Of a DNA stretch of 64,000 nucleotides, positions 1-45,480 are shown one piece after another. The notes under the pieces were generated by a model. That model did not search any database. It saw only the letters and a program-made list of their open reading frames with translations, and was not told the origin of the DNA. The position numbers were made by a program, and so were the translations under genes. Every line of letters starts with the position of its first letter. The stretch's first letter is position 1. Source of the DNA: Amoebidium appalachense (Eukaryota > Ichthyosporea); NCBI GenBank assembly GCA_963693365.1, contig CAVNZM010000005.1, forward strand, positions 7,316,001-7,380,000, written 5' to 3'.

Positions 1-80
1 CAAAGTCTAGGTGCAGTCCTGCAGGCCAAGAAATAAACACGGACTGAGGAGTAGTGTTCATTCAGCGTTCCCCCCCTCTC

Positions 81-147
<67 letters not shown>

Positions 148-524
148 GGTGCACGAGGAACCATTGCATGCACTTGAGAGAGAACTGTCGATGTCTCAAG
201 TTCGTGTCACAGTGTTGTTACTTTCATGTTTCCTCCAACTTCACACCTCCAAAGGGGAGGGGGGCGCCCGGGGGAGGGGAAGAGAGAGAGGGAGGGAGGA
301 GGAGGGGGGGTGGGGGGGGCTAACCCACTATTCCCTCCAACTTCACCCTTCCGATGTAGATATCTAAGAGAGAAATGGAGAGAAGGGGGGGAGGGCTGAG
401 ATTATCGACCCACTATATTCCTTCAACTTCCAGGGGGGGGGGGGGGGGGGGGGGGGAAGCTCGATGCGGGACATGTGCCAGGAGGGGAGTGAACTTCTTG
501 CTATCTCCCTCCTCCTGCTACCAG

Positions 525-655
525 CTGGCCACTACTAGCCCCTCCGATCCCCGCCACATCGATCTCACATCCAAAAAAGCCTTCTACAGAGCGAAAGAGT
601 GTGAATACCCAAAATATATCATCGGGAATGGACCTCTGAACAAACCGCTTGCCTC
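525..655 (+). CDS. Candidate internal exon, unidentified protein
   Basis: A pyrimidine-rich acceptor ending CTACCAG is followed by 131 open bases and a GTGAGT donor. The encoded peptide has mixed composition (it contains AFYRAKECEYPKYIIGNG), unlike the surrounding repeat translations. The phase would be 0 in and 2 out. No family was recognised and no partner exons were found with confidence, so this could be an isolated chance frame or one exon of a gene running in from the left edge. Confidence 0.3.
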
Positions 656-837
656 GTGAGTACTGCTGGGCTGAATCTCATGACGCATGCAAACAGTGCA
701 CGTGATGCACTTGGACTGGTGAATTGGCCCGCCGTGCACGCGTGTGGAATAGGAGAGGGAAGGAGAGAAAGAAGGAGGGTGAGGGAGGGAGGAGCTCGAG
801 AAGATCATAGAGGAGAGCTGAAGACGCTCATACACAG

Positions 838-929
<92 letters not shown>

Positions 930-1240
930 ATAGAAGGGGGGGGGGGGGGGGGGGAGGAAGAGGTAGAGGAAGGTCCGGATATCGATCCGGAGGGAGAGAG
1001 GGAGGGGGTGAGCTGGGAGGGAGGGAGGGCCGGAGGGAGGGAGGGAGGGAGAGAGAGAGCGAGAGAACGAGCTCGAGAGAGAGGGTGACAGAGTCTCAGA
1101 GAGCGCGCGGATCTGACTGGGATCTTAATAAAGTTTCTAGCTAATTAGAATATGTACCTTGCTAATATTAGAGAGGGGCATCGGACATGATAATGGGAGG
1201 GAGAGAGAGGACACACACACACCCCGTGCACTGTGACGCA

Positions 1241-1320
<80 letters not shown>

Positions 1321-1690
1321 GTCGTGACACACGCACACGCACACGCACACACACATGTGCACACACACACACATGTACACCACACACACACATACATACA
1401 CACACACACATTGTGATACACACACCGTGCACACACGCGCGCGCGCGCGCGCGCTCACACAAACACACCCAGTGACAAAAGAACACAAAATCCAAATGTA
1501 CACACAGATATATGCAAACATAAGGAGTCGCACTGAAAGACGCGTAGATCTAGAGCCAGGGTGTATTGATTAAAGCACGTGTCCGGGCACCGTGGGCCCA
1601 TCGATTATCCGTTACACTCTTTCTAAGCTGGTTGGACACATAAACACACACACACACACCACACACACACATACCCCTCTCCCAATTACT
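656..1690. repeat. GA-rich and CA microsatellite block
   Basis: This stretch holds (GA)n from about 838 to 930 with a poly(G) run near 936-953. GGGA-type repeats follow at about 985-1060. A (CA)n tract lies at 1242-1318, with CA/CG-rich degenerate sequence to about 1470. Long frames here encode only Arg/Glu/Gly or Thr/His/Cys/Val runs. No convincing gene was seen. Confidence 0.8.
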
Positions 1691-1704
1691 CCACTTCAAG
1701 GAAC

Positions 1705-1852
1705 ACATGTGCAGTCCAGCTGTCTGCGGTCCTGTGGCCACCGGTCATCCGCCTCGGGCTTTTTTACTCCGTCCCTTCGAAACCTTCCTTATGGATATGT
1801 ACAACAGAAGCAGTAATGCCCCTTTTTGTTCTTTGTGGCCAGTTTACAACAA
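1705..1852 (+). CDS. Weak exon candidate
   Basis: A CAG acceptor-like site after a CA/CT-rich stretch opens a frame of mixed composition (it contains FETFLMDMYNRSSNAPFCSL). It reaches a good donor, AACAAG followed by GTATGT. The peptide is not recognised, and continuation beyond the donor is also open to about 1994. It may be part of the same unidentified gene as the exon candidate at 525-655, or chance. Confidence 0.2.
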
Positions 1853-1994
1853 GGTATGTGATAAGGAGGCCTTGGTTTACAACTTCCTGTTCATCAAAGT
1901 TATTAACGGCGCGTTGGAAACGTTTATCGAACCCTGTTTCAAGCCCAAAACATGGCCATTGATAGCACGATTGCGGTCGCTCTGGATTGGTTGA

Positions 1995-2672
1995 ATTCAG
2001 AGCCCCGATCCGCCAAACGTGACCTCTCTCCTTAGCGCAGTGAAAACGTCGCGGGCGCTCTGTTCAGTTTCTCTTCTGCCCCTCCAAACGTACGTTTCCC
2101 TCTATGCTTTGCTAGGAGAATCCGCTGGGAATCCTTGAAATCCGCTGTGGATCTTTTAGTTTTTTTCATATACGTACGGTTGTTTTACGGATACGTCTGG
2201 TTACCGTAATAAAAGCGGTTTTTTTCTTGCGTTGCCTTGGCAGGGGATAGTTGTAAGCGGATGCAGACCGGCATAGGCAGGGGGCGATTGAAGGAGAGAG
2301 GCAGAACGGAAGCCATCCAAAGATATCGCAGAGAATCCCTGCGCGTGGGACAACGTATCGGTGTACATCCGTGCCATCCGTGTCGCTGAGACTTGCCTTG
2401 CGAGCTTCCGTTCATTTTCTCTAGTACCCAACGTTCCGTATACCGAATCCGCTCTGATTGTGGGAAATTCTGATCACCCATCCTCGCATACCTTCTGGGA
2501 ATGAGTACTTCTTGGCTTCTGAGTAATTTATTTTTAAAACAGTGTATTGATTGATTATTGATAGATAACATGCGTCACTGGGCAGCACAGCTTTTAACTA
2601 CACCGGTTACAGAGACCTGACCAAACGAGATCTTGGAGGTTCCACTCATGTTGGTTGCTTGCACAGGCAACC
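1995..2672 (+). promoter_or_regulatory. Upstream region of the eL15 gene
   Basis: About 680 bases of non-repetitive sequence precede the eL15 start. A CTTGCACAG acceptor lies only 6 bases before the ATG, so at least one non-coding 5' exon and a 5' UTR intron probably lie here. A pyrimidine-rich stretch near 2068-2085 could be a start region of the kind found on ribosomal protein genes, but no TATA box was identified. A 128-codon minus-strand frame at 2185-2571 is not recognised. Confidence 0.35.
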
Positions 2673-5439
2673 ATGGGAGCGTACAAGTACCTGGAGGAAC
2701 TCTACAAGAGGAAGCAGTCCGATGTGCTGCGCTTCCTCTGCCGCGTGAGGGCATGGCAGTTCCGCCAGCTGGCCTCCATCCACCGTGCCAGCCGCCCCAC
2801 GCGCCCGGACAAGGCCCGCCGCCTTGGCTACAAGGCCAAGCAGGGTGAGTGTTGTGTCTGTGTGCTTGTGTTGCAGGTGGAAAACCAGCAGGTGGCGGGA
2901 ATATATGTATGCCACAACGTGGAGGATTCATGCCGGCACCGTGATAGGCCGAATGACCCGGACGGTTGTCAACTGTTGGAACAGGTGGTGCCGTACGGTG
3001 GTGCGCCTGATTGGTCGCTGGTTTGCCCCGGAACGTGTGACTGGCTTATGACGGCTGAAGCTGATAGTGAGAACTGCGAGAGCAAATTTAGATCCGGAGG
3101 ACAAATGGAATCTGTACGCTGAACGTGAGCTATGCTGAGTTCTATCCGGCTGCTGTGAGCAGCTAGCTTTTGCAGAATATAATCAGAAGGATTGTTCTTT
3201 GTCGAAGAAAGGGAAGAGAATGCCGACATTATCCCGGCAGAGATGCCAAGTGTAGTTCACCTGTTTGCTGCGTATTCTCGGCAATTTGTTGTTTCGGTCT
3301 TACATTTTATCAATTGATTTTTGCATACTCTTGCAGGTCCTTATATTTCAACACGTCACACCTTTCCAGCTACCACCACGGATGTTTGTTCCCGTGTTTG
3401 ACCCACACGCACACCCTCTCATGCGCATGCTCGCGCACGCACACGGTTACCTCTGCATAAAGTAGCAAATCCATGACTTATACTAGTATGTGCGCCCAGG
3501 CTATGTCATCTACCGTGTGCGCGTGCGCCGCGGTAACCGCAAGCGCCCCGTGCCCAAGGGTCAGACCTACGGCAAGCCGGCCACGCACGGTGTGAACGAG
3601 CTCAAGTGGCAGAAGTCCGGCCAGGCCCTGGCTGAGATGCGCGCTGGCCGTGCCTGCGGCAATCTGCGCGTGCTCAACAGCTACTGGGTTGTGCAGGTGT
3701 GTGTGCGCACGCTGTGCTTGTGTGTTCTGGTAGCTTTTGGTGGGGGAGGCTGATGGGCGTAAAATACAGGTGGGTTTGATGAATACTGAATGTGCTTTCT
3801 GCAGTCGACCGGGGTAGGGTGCTGGGGCTGCTACGGACATATGCTGTATGCTTGATTGAGAGGGATAATTTTGGGAAAATCAGAAAGAAGTGTGGTGTGC
3901 TGGGGAGGGTAGAGTGTGGGTTATCAGCAAAGATCTGCCAACTCCATATTGCAACTGGGTGGATATTCTGTTTTCAAGGGGTATATCTAACAGGCGCCGG
4001 GCAAGTTGTTGCCGTTGGGTGCAAGTGGATAGGGATGGGAGCAGGGTTGTGGTATCAGCACTCAGCCACCGTCAGTGCGGTGGTATCTTCTGGTGCATAT
4101 TGTCGGAATCGACGTTCGTGACAAAAATCTTTTTTTGCCGGTAAAGACGTGGTGTTTGCCTTCTGGGCCGTCGTCCCACTCTTTGAGGGTAATATATCGT
4201 TTTGACACTTCGGAAAGACTCTCAATCATCCTGGTGGTACAGTTCGGCTCTTGGGTGGCACAGACTTGTGTTCGTTCCAATTATGTTGTAGTGTTTTTGA
4301 GAGTGACGGCTGTGTGCACAGGACGCCACGTACAAGTACTTCGAGGTTATCATGGTTGATCCCCAGCATAAGGCCATCCGCCGCGATCCTACCATCAACT
4401 GGATCTGCAAGGCCGTGCACAAGCGCCGTGAGCAGGTGTGTGCAGTGATGGGACTGGGTAATGGGGGTAGGGGTTGGTGTGGCAGGTAGCCGTGCGGGAC
4501 GGCTGAGGGAAAGGAAACATCATGGCTTATTTGTGGTGGTTTTGGTGGGGAGGGGGGCAGGCTGGTAGGATACATAGTGTTCTATTCGTGTTGGTATGTC
4601 CGGGGGGGGGGGGGGGGCAAGGCTGGTAGAGGTCTTCCCCCCCTCCCCCCCTGATAGGCTTTTTTCAAATATCATCACCCTGCACCATTTTGGTAGTTGG
4701 ATACTTAGGTGTGTGTGTGAAGGAAGTTCGTGGCATTGAGCCCTTGCATACACGTGTGATTGCATGCACAATGTATGCCGTTTTAGGCAACACATTTAAT
4801 ATATGCTCCATTTTAGTAGCATGTGTTTGTGGCGCAGTGTTTACGTACCGTGGTGTGTGTGTGTGTGTGTGTGATTGTTGAGCATACCCGTCATGGGCAC
4901 TGTGTGTGTGTATTCTATGCATTACTGATGTTGCATAGCTGAGCGCACCCTTTCCAACATCATGATCCCCCTCCTCATCTTCCTTGCTCCTTGGGAATGA
5001 GTTCAACACGCGTGTATTGCTTGTTTGTGCTTTACTGGATCTGTTATGAGCTTGCACCTCGTGATGTGTACTGTGCACACACACAAACACACAATCTTCT
5101 ACAACACAATGTGATTGCTTTGCCAAGTCTACAGTTTTGTCTGTGATGTGTACTGCACATAGCTCTCCGATTTTGCCCTTCCTCCATGCGCAATAGGGAC
5201 ACATTTGAAACTCAATATTGCTCACGCCCCCTAAAAAATCATCTGCACTCCTATGTCCCCCACTGCCATATATCATATCTAACATTGCCCCGTCACCCCA
5301 TCAGCGTGGCCTGACCTCTGCTGGCCGCAAGAACCGCGGTGTCACTGGCCGTGGCCACTTGTACAACAAGACCAAGGGCTCCAGCCGCCGCGCCACGTGG
5401 AAGCGCAACAACGTCCTGTCCCTCCGCCGCTACCGCTAG
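2673..5439 (+). CDS. RPL15: 60S ribosomal protein eL15 (L15), 4 coding exons
   Basis: This is a structural protein of the large cytosolic ribosomal subunit. Coding exons are 2673-2844, 3500-3696, 4322-4435 and 5305-5439, giving 205 aa; the family is usually about 204. The protein starts [17 protein letters not shown], has the conserved [12 protein letters not shown] and RVLNSYWV segments, and ends in LRRYR before TAG. Junction phases are 1, 0 and 0. All three introns are GT-AG, and two donors run directly into GT-rich repeats (3697 and 4436). The start is fixed by family alignment, and an acceptor 6 bases upstream implies a leader intron. AATAAA follows the stop by 26 bases. Exons are GC-rich with few frame-disturbing features, and the gene looks intact. 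Confidence is very high for identity and high for the borders. Confidence 0.96.
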
Positions 5440-5464
5440 ATGCGGTCGTGCGTGGGCTAGGGCG

Positions 5465-5470
5465 AATAAA
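5465..5470 (+). terminator. Polyadenylation signal of eL15
   Basis: AATAAA lies 26 bases after the eL15 stop codon, the usual position for a cleavage/polyadenylation signal in a short 3' UTR. Confidence 0.6.
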
Positions 5471-5954
5471 TTGCCGCTGCCACAAACTTGGTGTGCATTG
5501 TGTGGTCCCCTGGCACCTGAAACCCTTTTTGGTGCGCGGGGGGGGGAGGTGAAGCCCGTGTGGTGGGTGGACGTGTGTGGGGGGGGGGGGGTAGTGATTG
5601 CTGCGGCAACAGCGTGTAAAATGACGGATTGTGGTGCTCAAAGTTGGAGTGCGCTGACACCCTCTTACGGATACGTGAAGACACGGCTCATAGGCGAGGA
5701 GGGAGGGAGAGGGAGGCATGTGCACACACATACACAGGTGTGTGTGTGTGATTGAGTGGATGAACGAGCAAGAGTTATTCTTAGCTATCACTGAGATCGA
5801 CCAAAAAGTGCGACAGCATTCATGCACATGTGTAGGGAGGGGGGGGGGGGCATACTTTGCAAGCAGCAAACCATATACCCATCCGATAAAGACCTCTACC
5901 CTCACACCATCCTACTCCGCCATATCCCTCGGCAGCACAGCCGTGAACACGTAT

Positions 5955-6008
<54 letters not shown>

Positions 6009-6972
6009 CCCAAAGCCGCCACCACCACCCAAAAAAAAATAAAAAAATTATATTTTCTGTTGAAGGTCACATATTCCCACGAATTATCAATCCCGATCTA
6101 TCTAATATTGCCTCCCCTTGCCCTCTCTGGGGATCATTGCTAATTGGCCGCTCCGCCCCCCCTCGCCCCCCTCTCTCAAGATCTCTCTCAAGATCTCTCT
6201 CACCCTCCCCCCCCCCCCCCCCCCCCCCCCCCGGCCCCCATCTTCATTCCCAGAAATAGATATATCTCAACATGTTATTGCCAACACCAAGTTTCCTCAC
6301 ATGTAGAAATTCGCCCGCACAGAAATCACACACGCGGTTTGTTTTTGGTCTAGCCACCACTTACCGTAATCCAACGCATACGGAGTCCGACATATGTGCA
6401 TAGGAGCGACGTATTCATGCGCGCGTGTGTGTGCGTGTGTGTGTACGTCAGTGTGTGTGCACGTATGTGCACCTGCATGTGCATCACATTGTGTCTGTGC
6501 GAGTGTGTGTCTGCATGTTTGTGTTAGTGTGTGGGGGGGGATGGGTGAGTACCAGTGCGTGTATGGTGTGTGTGGGTGCGGGTGTGCTTGATAATGTACG
6601 TTCCTGCATGTGTACACACGTGTGTATGTGTGTTTGTCTGTGTGTGTCTGTGTGTGTGTGTTCGCGCGCGCTGTGTGTCTAGACACATGTGTGTGTGTTT
6701 GTGTGGGGGGTGGAGGGTGGGGGGGTGCGTGCCGTGTGGGTGTGGGGAACTTCGTGCAGGTGGACGTGTGGGTGTGCGTGGGTGTGCGCGTACGGGCACT
6801 GCCTGCGCATGCATGTGTACAGGTGCACGTGTCACATGATGTGCGTATGTGTGTGTGTCTGTGCGCGCCTGCATGTGTGTGCGTGTGTACAGACATGTGC
6901 GTGGTGTGTGTACACATGTGCGCGCAGGCGTGTGTGTGCATGTACGTGTGTGTGAGCACGTGTGTGACACGG
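5471..6972. repeat. Spacer with poly(C) and degenerate GT repeat
   Basis: The spacer holds poly(G) at about 5577-5591, a poly(C) run of about 52 bases at 5956-6007, and a second poly(C) run at about 6209-6231. A degenerate GT-rich tract of more than 500 bases spans about 6420-6970. No gene was seen. The long minus-strand frame across 6297-7022 is a translation of the GT tract (His/Thr/Cys). Confidence 0.8.
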
Positions 6973-8220
<1,248 letters not shown>

Positions 8221-10392
8221 CTAAACACCCGGTCCTGCTATCAACTTCCCCACCACCCCTTTCAGCTCTGTGTATGCGTGCTCCACGTCATCATTCACAA
8301 CCACATAATCACGGTTACGAGGGTCGTCTCCGTATGCAAGTGTGTCCCGGACAGTCGCAAGACGCTCTTGCAGGTCCTTCTCAGTTTCTGTTCCTCGCTG
8401 TGAAGGGAAGGGAGGGGGGGGGGGGAGGTAGGTCAGTATTGCGGTACCTAGACAGCACAAAGAACAAATGCGACGACGACCGCTTAAAAACATTAAATGA
8501 AGAGGAAACGAACGAACCATAAAAGTTGAAGAACCAGGCCATTTTCAAGGGTCCGCGTCATACACACAGAAAAGCGCGGGGGAAGGCGGGGGTGGAAGGG
8601 GCCGGGGGGGGGGGGGGGGGGGGGGGGGTTGAATGCGGAACACGGTACGAAGTACGCGTACACGACGAGAAGCATGGTGCAGGACACATGCGAAGGCAAA
8701 CATACAAGTATGCAACATCAGCCATGTGCACAGTATGCGTCATAAGCAGAGCCCATCCTCAGGGAGGACCCAAGTCATCAATTGCGTCTGAGTTTCAACC
8801 CCTTAGCCCGCGTATGGGCGGGGGGAGGAGACAGAGAGACGCGAGATAGAGAGAGGAGTACGTGTGTTAATTTACACATCCAGGAAGCAGGAGTGACCCA
8901 ACTCCCCACATAGCCATTACCTCGCAGGTCCGCCCTACGTATAATTTAGTTTTTGTGTCTTTCGGGTTACGTGTCCCAAAATGGGTTGTTCTGCACGAAT
9001 GCAGCTGCATCTACGTGCATTCATGTCATACACTATGCACATAAACCACGTGCGCGTGTTCTCGACAGCTACTGCATAATGGTATGTGCCCAGCACACAT
9101 TCAATTTGTGTGAAAATGACAAGAGCTCGCACCTTTCTGAGTCTTTCTTCCAGAATTTCGTAGCTTGGTGGCCGTATAAAGAGGTAGTTCGAAAGGGGGT
9201 TCAAAGAGGATGCCTTGACTAGCTTCACCCCGCACACCTCCAAATCCAGAACGCACAACTGCGATTCCCAACGTGGGTATGTGTCAGTCTACAATCGCTC
9301 ACTTTCTGAAGTCGAACAAACCATCCGTGGTCGACAACAACCCTCCCCCCCCCCCCCCCCCCCCCCCCTCCACCTGCAACCTCGGCTTCTAACAGGTTTA
9401 CGCAAAGGGATGTGTGGGGTGTTGTTTTGTGTACACTGGGTGTGTGTATTTTATCTGGTAAGGAAAAATGCAAGGCGAGGCGGGGGGAAGGGGGGGGCGG
9501 GGATGGAGAGGGCGCAAAAGGGGAAGGGAGGAGGGGAGGTGGGGGGTGATGAGAAGGTTGGAAAAAAGAGGAGCAAGGGGATAAAGGATATACCTTGTTC
9601 CGGGTGGTGATGTCGTTCACTGACTTATAGCTGGTGCCGTAGAGGTTTCCAGAAAACTGCACGTGCTCAATGAAAGCCTGAGCAGCTATCTCCCTCTGCA
9701 TGACCTCTCTGCTGACAAAGTGGTAGTCCACACCGTCTCTCTCACCTGGACGAGGCTTTCTTGTTGTGTCTGCAGGGATCCCAGATGAGAAACGGGAGGC
9801 AGAAGAGGTGTACGAGTTTGTTTTGCGGGAAAGGGCTGCGGGCAGAAGTGGGGGGGATGGGAGGGGGTTGGGAGGAGAAGGGGGGGGTGTGGGGATGAAC
9901 GATGCTATGTGGCTATGAGAGAAAAAGGGCTGTGCCGAGGATTTGGATTGGTTGGCAGCCACATGTGCCCGATGGTAGGGTGACGACGTTTTGTGTTTGG
10001 CCGTGTGGTGGTGGAAATGGTGTGGGGGAGGGGGAGTGGGGGGAGGTGGCAAGGGGGATAGGAGTTGGTGATAGAAGGCCGAAGATTGCGAAGGATGGGA
10101 GAAGGAATGTGGGCGCTGAATCGTTGTAGAAGTATGCCAGCCTTCTATAACGATTAATAACACCGCCAACAAGGCTCAACAGTGTGCCTAAGAAAACCGG
10201 AGCTCTGGGCACAGAATTTGGTGCATTTTCTTGTTTTTTGCCTCTTTCTTTTTAAGTTGGAGTTGGTTACTTACGAGAAACACTGAAGCTCAGGGAGTTC
10301 TTGAAGTCCAGCAGAAGCCGCTTGAGCAGCGTGCTCTTTCCGGCACCCGAGGGACCAAAGATCACAAGAACAGAGGGTTTTGTAACAAGCAT
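8221..10392 (-). CDS. GUK1: Guanylate kinase (GMP kinase), 4 exons
   Basis: This cytosolic enzyme phosphorylates GMP to GDP with ATP. Exons, in order of translation, are 10392-10275, 9769-9594, 9258-9133 and 8397-8221, giving 198 aa; animal GUK1 is about 197. Residues 13-20 form the P-loop GPSGAGKS. The segment [22 protein letters not shown] is the GMP-binding core, followed by [14 protein letters not shown] and LDLEV segments. The C-terminus contains [16 protein letters not shown], typical of the family. Junction phases are 1, 0 and 0, and all introns are GT-AG. Upstream of the ATG an acceptor-like site (CCATTCAG) suggests a non-coding first exon. The gene is divergent from the FAF2-like gene across about 900 bases. 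The third intron (8398-9132) holds one of the poly(C)-tailed repeats in the antisense direction. Confidence 0.95.
8603..8670 (-). repeat. Poly(C)-tailed short dispersed repeat, copy 1
   Basis: Read on the minus strand this gives GTACTTCGTACCGTGTTCCG, then CATTCAA, then a C run of about 26 bases. The same core followed by poly(C) recurs at 18827, 38119, 38455 and 40736. This copy lies in a guanylate kinase intron. Confidence 0.55.
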
Positions 10393-11296
10393 GCTGGCAA
10401 TGAATGCACCTTTGTCACTGAATGGTAAAGGAGCAACTTAGACTTTTCATACGGCTTCCAGAAACATGCAGGTTACAGCCACTCTGTATAGACTGCTAAT
10501 ACCCTGTGTGTCTCTAATAGGATACATATGTCTCCAATGGAGAGTACATGTAAGTGCTTGTCTATCTCTACACGTGTCACAGTCGCCAGTACCCTTGCTT
10601 GTGCACGTGCAAACTCGTGCACACGGACTCAAGTCACCGTGTTTCTCGTTTTGTTTGCGCTATCCCTCGATAGTATCGTTCCCTCGATAATGCTTTAGTG
10701 TCAACGATCCTAACAATCGAACGAGGAACGGATACGCGTATGGGAAAACGTTCACTTTTTTATTTTTTTTTATTTTTCGTTTCTTTGACTTTCGCACCTG
10801 AAGTTATTATGATTAGGCCATTTCTGCCTTCACTACCGAATAGCTCTACAGCAAACGGTTTCAAAAGTAGTGCATAGGACTTGCATCTGGCCATTGACAG
10901 GAGTGTCAGACGGATATTAGCTTAGCTGCGGACGGGAGGTTTAACTCACTACTGAACTTGCAAGTGCATCTTGCTACAACACATGGACGTAGCTAGACAA
11001 GTTGAATATAAAGGTGGACGAAGACATAGAAGAGAGCAAAATCAGTAAGAGTTTGAGCTTCTGGGCATTAACCACACCAGGAAGGTTATAGATAGCGGTT
11101 TTGGTTTTGTTGGATGGCCATGTCAAGGCAGGTGAAAGTGTGACAGCACTCTTTTGCCTTGATAATCCCATGGGGGCAAGATCCGCGTTGGAGTGAGAAA
11201 TAACGAGCTGAGTTATAACCGACAAGGCACTGTCGAGTCTGCAAGCACGAAAGGAACGTTTTAGAAATCTGAAAAAAAGGAGAGTTGGAGATCACC
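10393..11296. promoter_or_regulatory. Divergent upstream region between GUK1 and FAF2-like genes
   Basis: About 900 bases of mostly unique sequence separate two divergent start codons, so both promoters and 5' leaders must lie here. A T/A-rich run (10756-10780) sits in the middle. I saw no clear TATA box for either direction. The FAF2-like start has a good context (CACCATGG). Confidence 0.5.
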
Positions 11297-23738
<12,442 letters not shown>

Positions 23739-23781
23739 TCGGTCTTCAAGTTGGTTGCATGTAGATGGATCGTGTGTGTGT

Positions 23782-23843
<62 letters not shown>

Positions 23844-24963
23844 AATCATCCTTGTCAAGTTTTGAGCGTTCCCTGGCAGGGTTAGGTTTACACCCAAATT
23901 TTCCTCTGGCCCGGGTTACCTATAGATTTGGAAGTGTTGTAGACGGTTTGATTTACGACCCAACACGCCGACATTTGGTTTCCTAGCCAGGGGTTTAGTG
24001 GTTTTGGGTGGTTTGACTCTTACCTTGCCCTTCAGTCTTAGTTCGGTGCACTCTGGCGGGGCAGTATAGCCAGAATGTGGCCCGGGCATACCGAGTGTTT
24101 TTTTTTCTACATGCATGATCTGGCTGTTTGACAGCTACCCAATGAGTCTTGTGTAGTTTTATGTAGTTTTTTTTTCAATGGACAGAGACCAGGAGTCAAT
24201 TTGATCGTATATCTACGGCGGCCGGAGGGCACAGTCAGGACGTGCCAGACCGTGATTATTTAATGCACAAGTCCAGTTTTCAGTGACTGATTCGAATGCA
24301 TGCATATTGTTCTGCACGCACCATGTTATGTATGACTCACTGATTAGTGTAAAAGGACATGGCAATGTCCTAGCGGCCATGGCATACTGGCACAAGAATG
24401 CATCAACATATCTGTACATATCGCACCCAGGCGCACGCACACATTCACACGGTCATAAATATACAGGCATGGGCACGCGCGCACACATGTACACACATTC
24501 ATACATGTACTTTAATACATGTACACGTGTACACACATACACCCGCACACATGTACACACACAAGCGCACGTACATGCAGGCATGCACGACGGTACACAC
24601 AACACACACATGCACACGTGTACAGACAAACACACAATGCAAGTACGCGTCATGCGCACACACCACCAAGGCCTCAGCTAAGTAACACACTGAAGCCGAA
24701 GGCCTTGGCACATGTACAAAGACACACACGCACAGCTCTTCACTCGCTCGCACCATGTGGAAATGCACACACGTCTAACTTATATAATACGTATACCCAC
24801 ATAGGCTGGCAGTGCACGTACAGTTTGTTTGCACCGTGATGCAACTTCACGGCACATGTGGCCCCCGGCAGGGTTTCAACATGAATGACATAAATTGTTG
24901 GCCTCCTAACAAATGAACATCTTGTGAGGTTTATGAATTAGTTGAGGCCCTGCTGACCATCGC
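23739..24963 (+). other. Spacer downstream of the FAF2-like gene
   Basis: The FAF2 3' region begins with (GT)n-poly(G) at 23772-23842, followed by about 570 bases of unique sequence without long frames. A degenerate CA-rich tract spans 24420-24770. I saw no standard AATAAA in the expected place and no gene. Confidence 0.5.
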
Positions 24964-25034
24964 GGCGGATTAGTGTAGCGGTTATCACCCCAGACTCTGA
25001 ATCTGGTAACCCGAGTTCGAATCTCGGATCTGCC
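24964..25034 (+). tRNA. trnQ-CUG: tRNA-Gln (anticodon CTG), intergenic copy
   Basis: This is identical over all 71 bases to the copy at 18013-18083, with the same cloverleaf and anticodon CTG. It is followed by T-rich sequence with a run of eight T (Pol III terminator). The upstream flank differs from the intronic copy, while the downstream flank shares only a short CCTGTTT-containing stretch. Confidence 0.93.
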
Positions 25035-25821
25035 TTTACTTTTTTTTCCTCCCTGTTTCTTGAAACTGTCTGTCCGTTGTCTTCAGCTCACACTTCATGC
25101 AACGGTGTCTCTTATCCCCTTTCCTTTCGCCTCCGTTTCTTTCCTTCTCTCTTTTTTTGTTTTTTCATGGGATAATTATATCTAGTAGCAATTTACTTCT
25201 TCTTTACGTTCGCTGAGCGGCTGCTCATGGGCTTCCGGCGAAATTTCCTGAACCAGAGTATTTATGGTGAAGGCCAGGCTGTGTAGTCCTCGGTGACGCA
25301 TCGACGTCGGCTACGTAACACGACGGAAGCTTGCAAAAGAAAACACTTCACTCTTGTGTATGAGGGTTTAGACATGGTGTAAGAAAACTGGGCTCAATAT
25401 AACTGGAAAGTAGTCGCCTATTCTTTGAACGTCTAATTGCAAGTAAAAAAGAGGTATAGGTCAGTTGTAACCGAAGTAGAGCAAGTATAAGGCTGCCGAT
25501 GATCCACATCCATCTACAATCACAACAACGCCACTTGGGATCTATATAACACCGTTTGGCCTCTGATTTCACGGTCCCAAGCACTTATTACGTTCGATTA
25601 CGTACCTGGCAGAGTCTACACTTCACATAAAGCCAGAAGTTGCACAGCTTCATCTTCTTCGTTTCCTCCCTCAGTAGTAATAGATCCCATCGTGTGGTCT
25701 GTTGGAAAGTAACACCTGTCACCACACCGCGGCGTTTGCTTGGTGCCCTCTGCGCGACAGTTGCTTGGTGTTGTTACCGGGATGTGTGGTTTGAGGCTGG
25801 CCCGGAGCCTCGACAGTCTTC
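25035..25821 (+). promoter_or_regulatory. Upstream region of the Spire gene
   Basis: About 790 bases of unique sequence lie between the tRNA gene and the proposed Spire start. The last 200 bases are GC-rich. A 78-codon minus-strand frame at 25348-25584 has a hydrophobic stretch but no recognised homology and no supporting signals. No TATA box was identified. Confidence 0.35.
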
Positions 25822-44580
<18,759 letters not shown>

Positions 44581-44589
44581 GATTGGCTT

Positions 44590-44766
44590 TCATATGATCC
44601 AATCAAATGCACCTTTTATTTGATTGGATAGCACGCACCACGAGCACGCGTGGGATTTCGGTGATATTCGCAAGGTCGGTTGCCCTAAGATGACATTTTC
44701 TGACAACACTGGACTAATCCAAGGACAACATGTATGTTCATTGTCAGCTATAAATGCTATATAAGC
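44590..44766 (+). promoter_or_regulatory. Promoter-like block with CCAAT inverted repeat and TATA box
   Basis: An 11-base perfect inverted repeat (ATCCAATCAAA at 44597-44607, TTTGATTGGAT at 44619-44629, 11-base loop) places CCAAT boxes on both strands. It is followed by a TATA-like CTATATAAG at 44757-44765. A 22-codon frame starts at 44822 (MAQKKNFVNIDRIEV) with a possible GT at 44864. No downstream gene was identified, so function is inferred from motif spacing only. Confidence 0.35.
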
Positions 44767-45039
44767 AAAAAAGACTACTGTATTGGTGATAGTGCAGCCT
44801 ATTGATGGTTTGGCCCAGGCGATGGCTCAAAAAAAGAATTTTGTGAACATCGACCGAATTGAGGTCCGATGCTCTGATTGGATACAATAAACTTAGGGAA
44901 GCTCAGGGAAATTTGGTTGGGCATGATCAATGCAGAATTAGCCAATCATGTAGCTCGTCCGGACCGGTTGTATGAGCGAGATATACGGGAGATACCCCGT
45001 ACACTAGAGCCCCCTCATCCTCATGCGCTCTATATAGCC

Positions 45040-45480
<441 letters not shown>

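Noticed and set aside
2185-2571. 128-codon minus-strand frame before eL15
   Set aside because: No recognised motif, overlaps the expected eL15 promoter and leader, and no splice or promoter signals support it.
2845-3499. Possible snoRNA in the eL15 intron
   Set aside because: Ribosomal protein introns often host snoRNAs, but I found no C/D box pair or H/ACA fold at suitable spacing in this intron or the other two.
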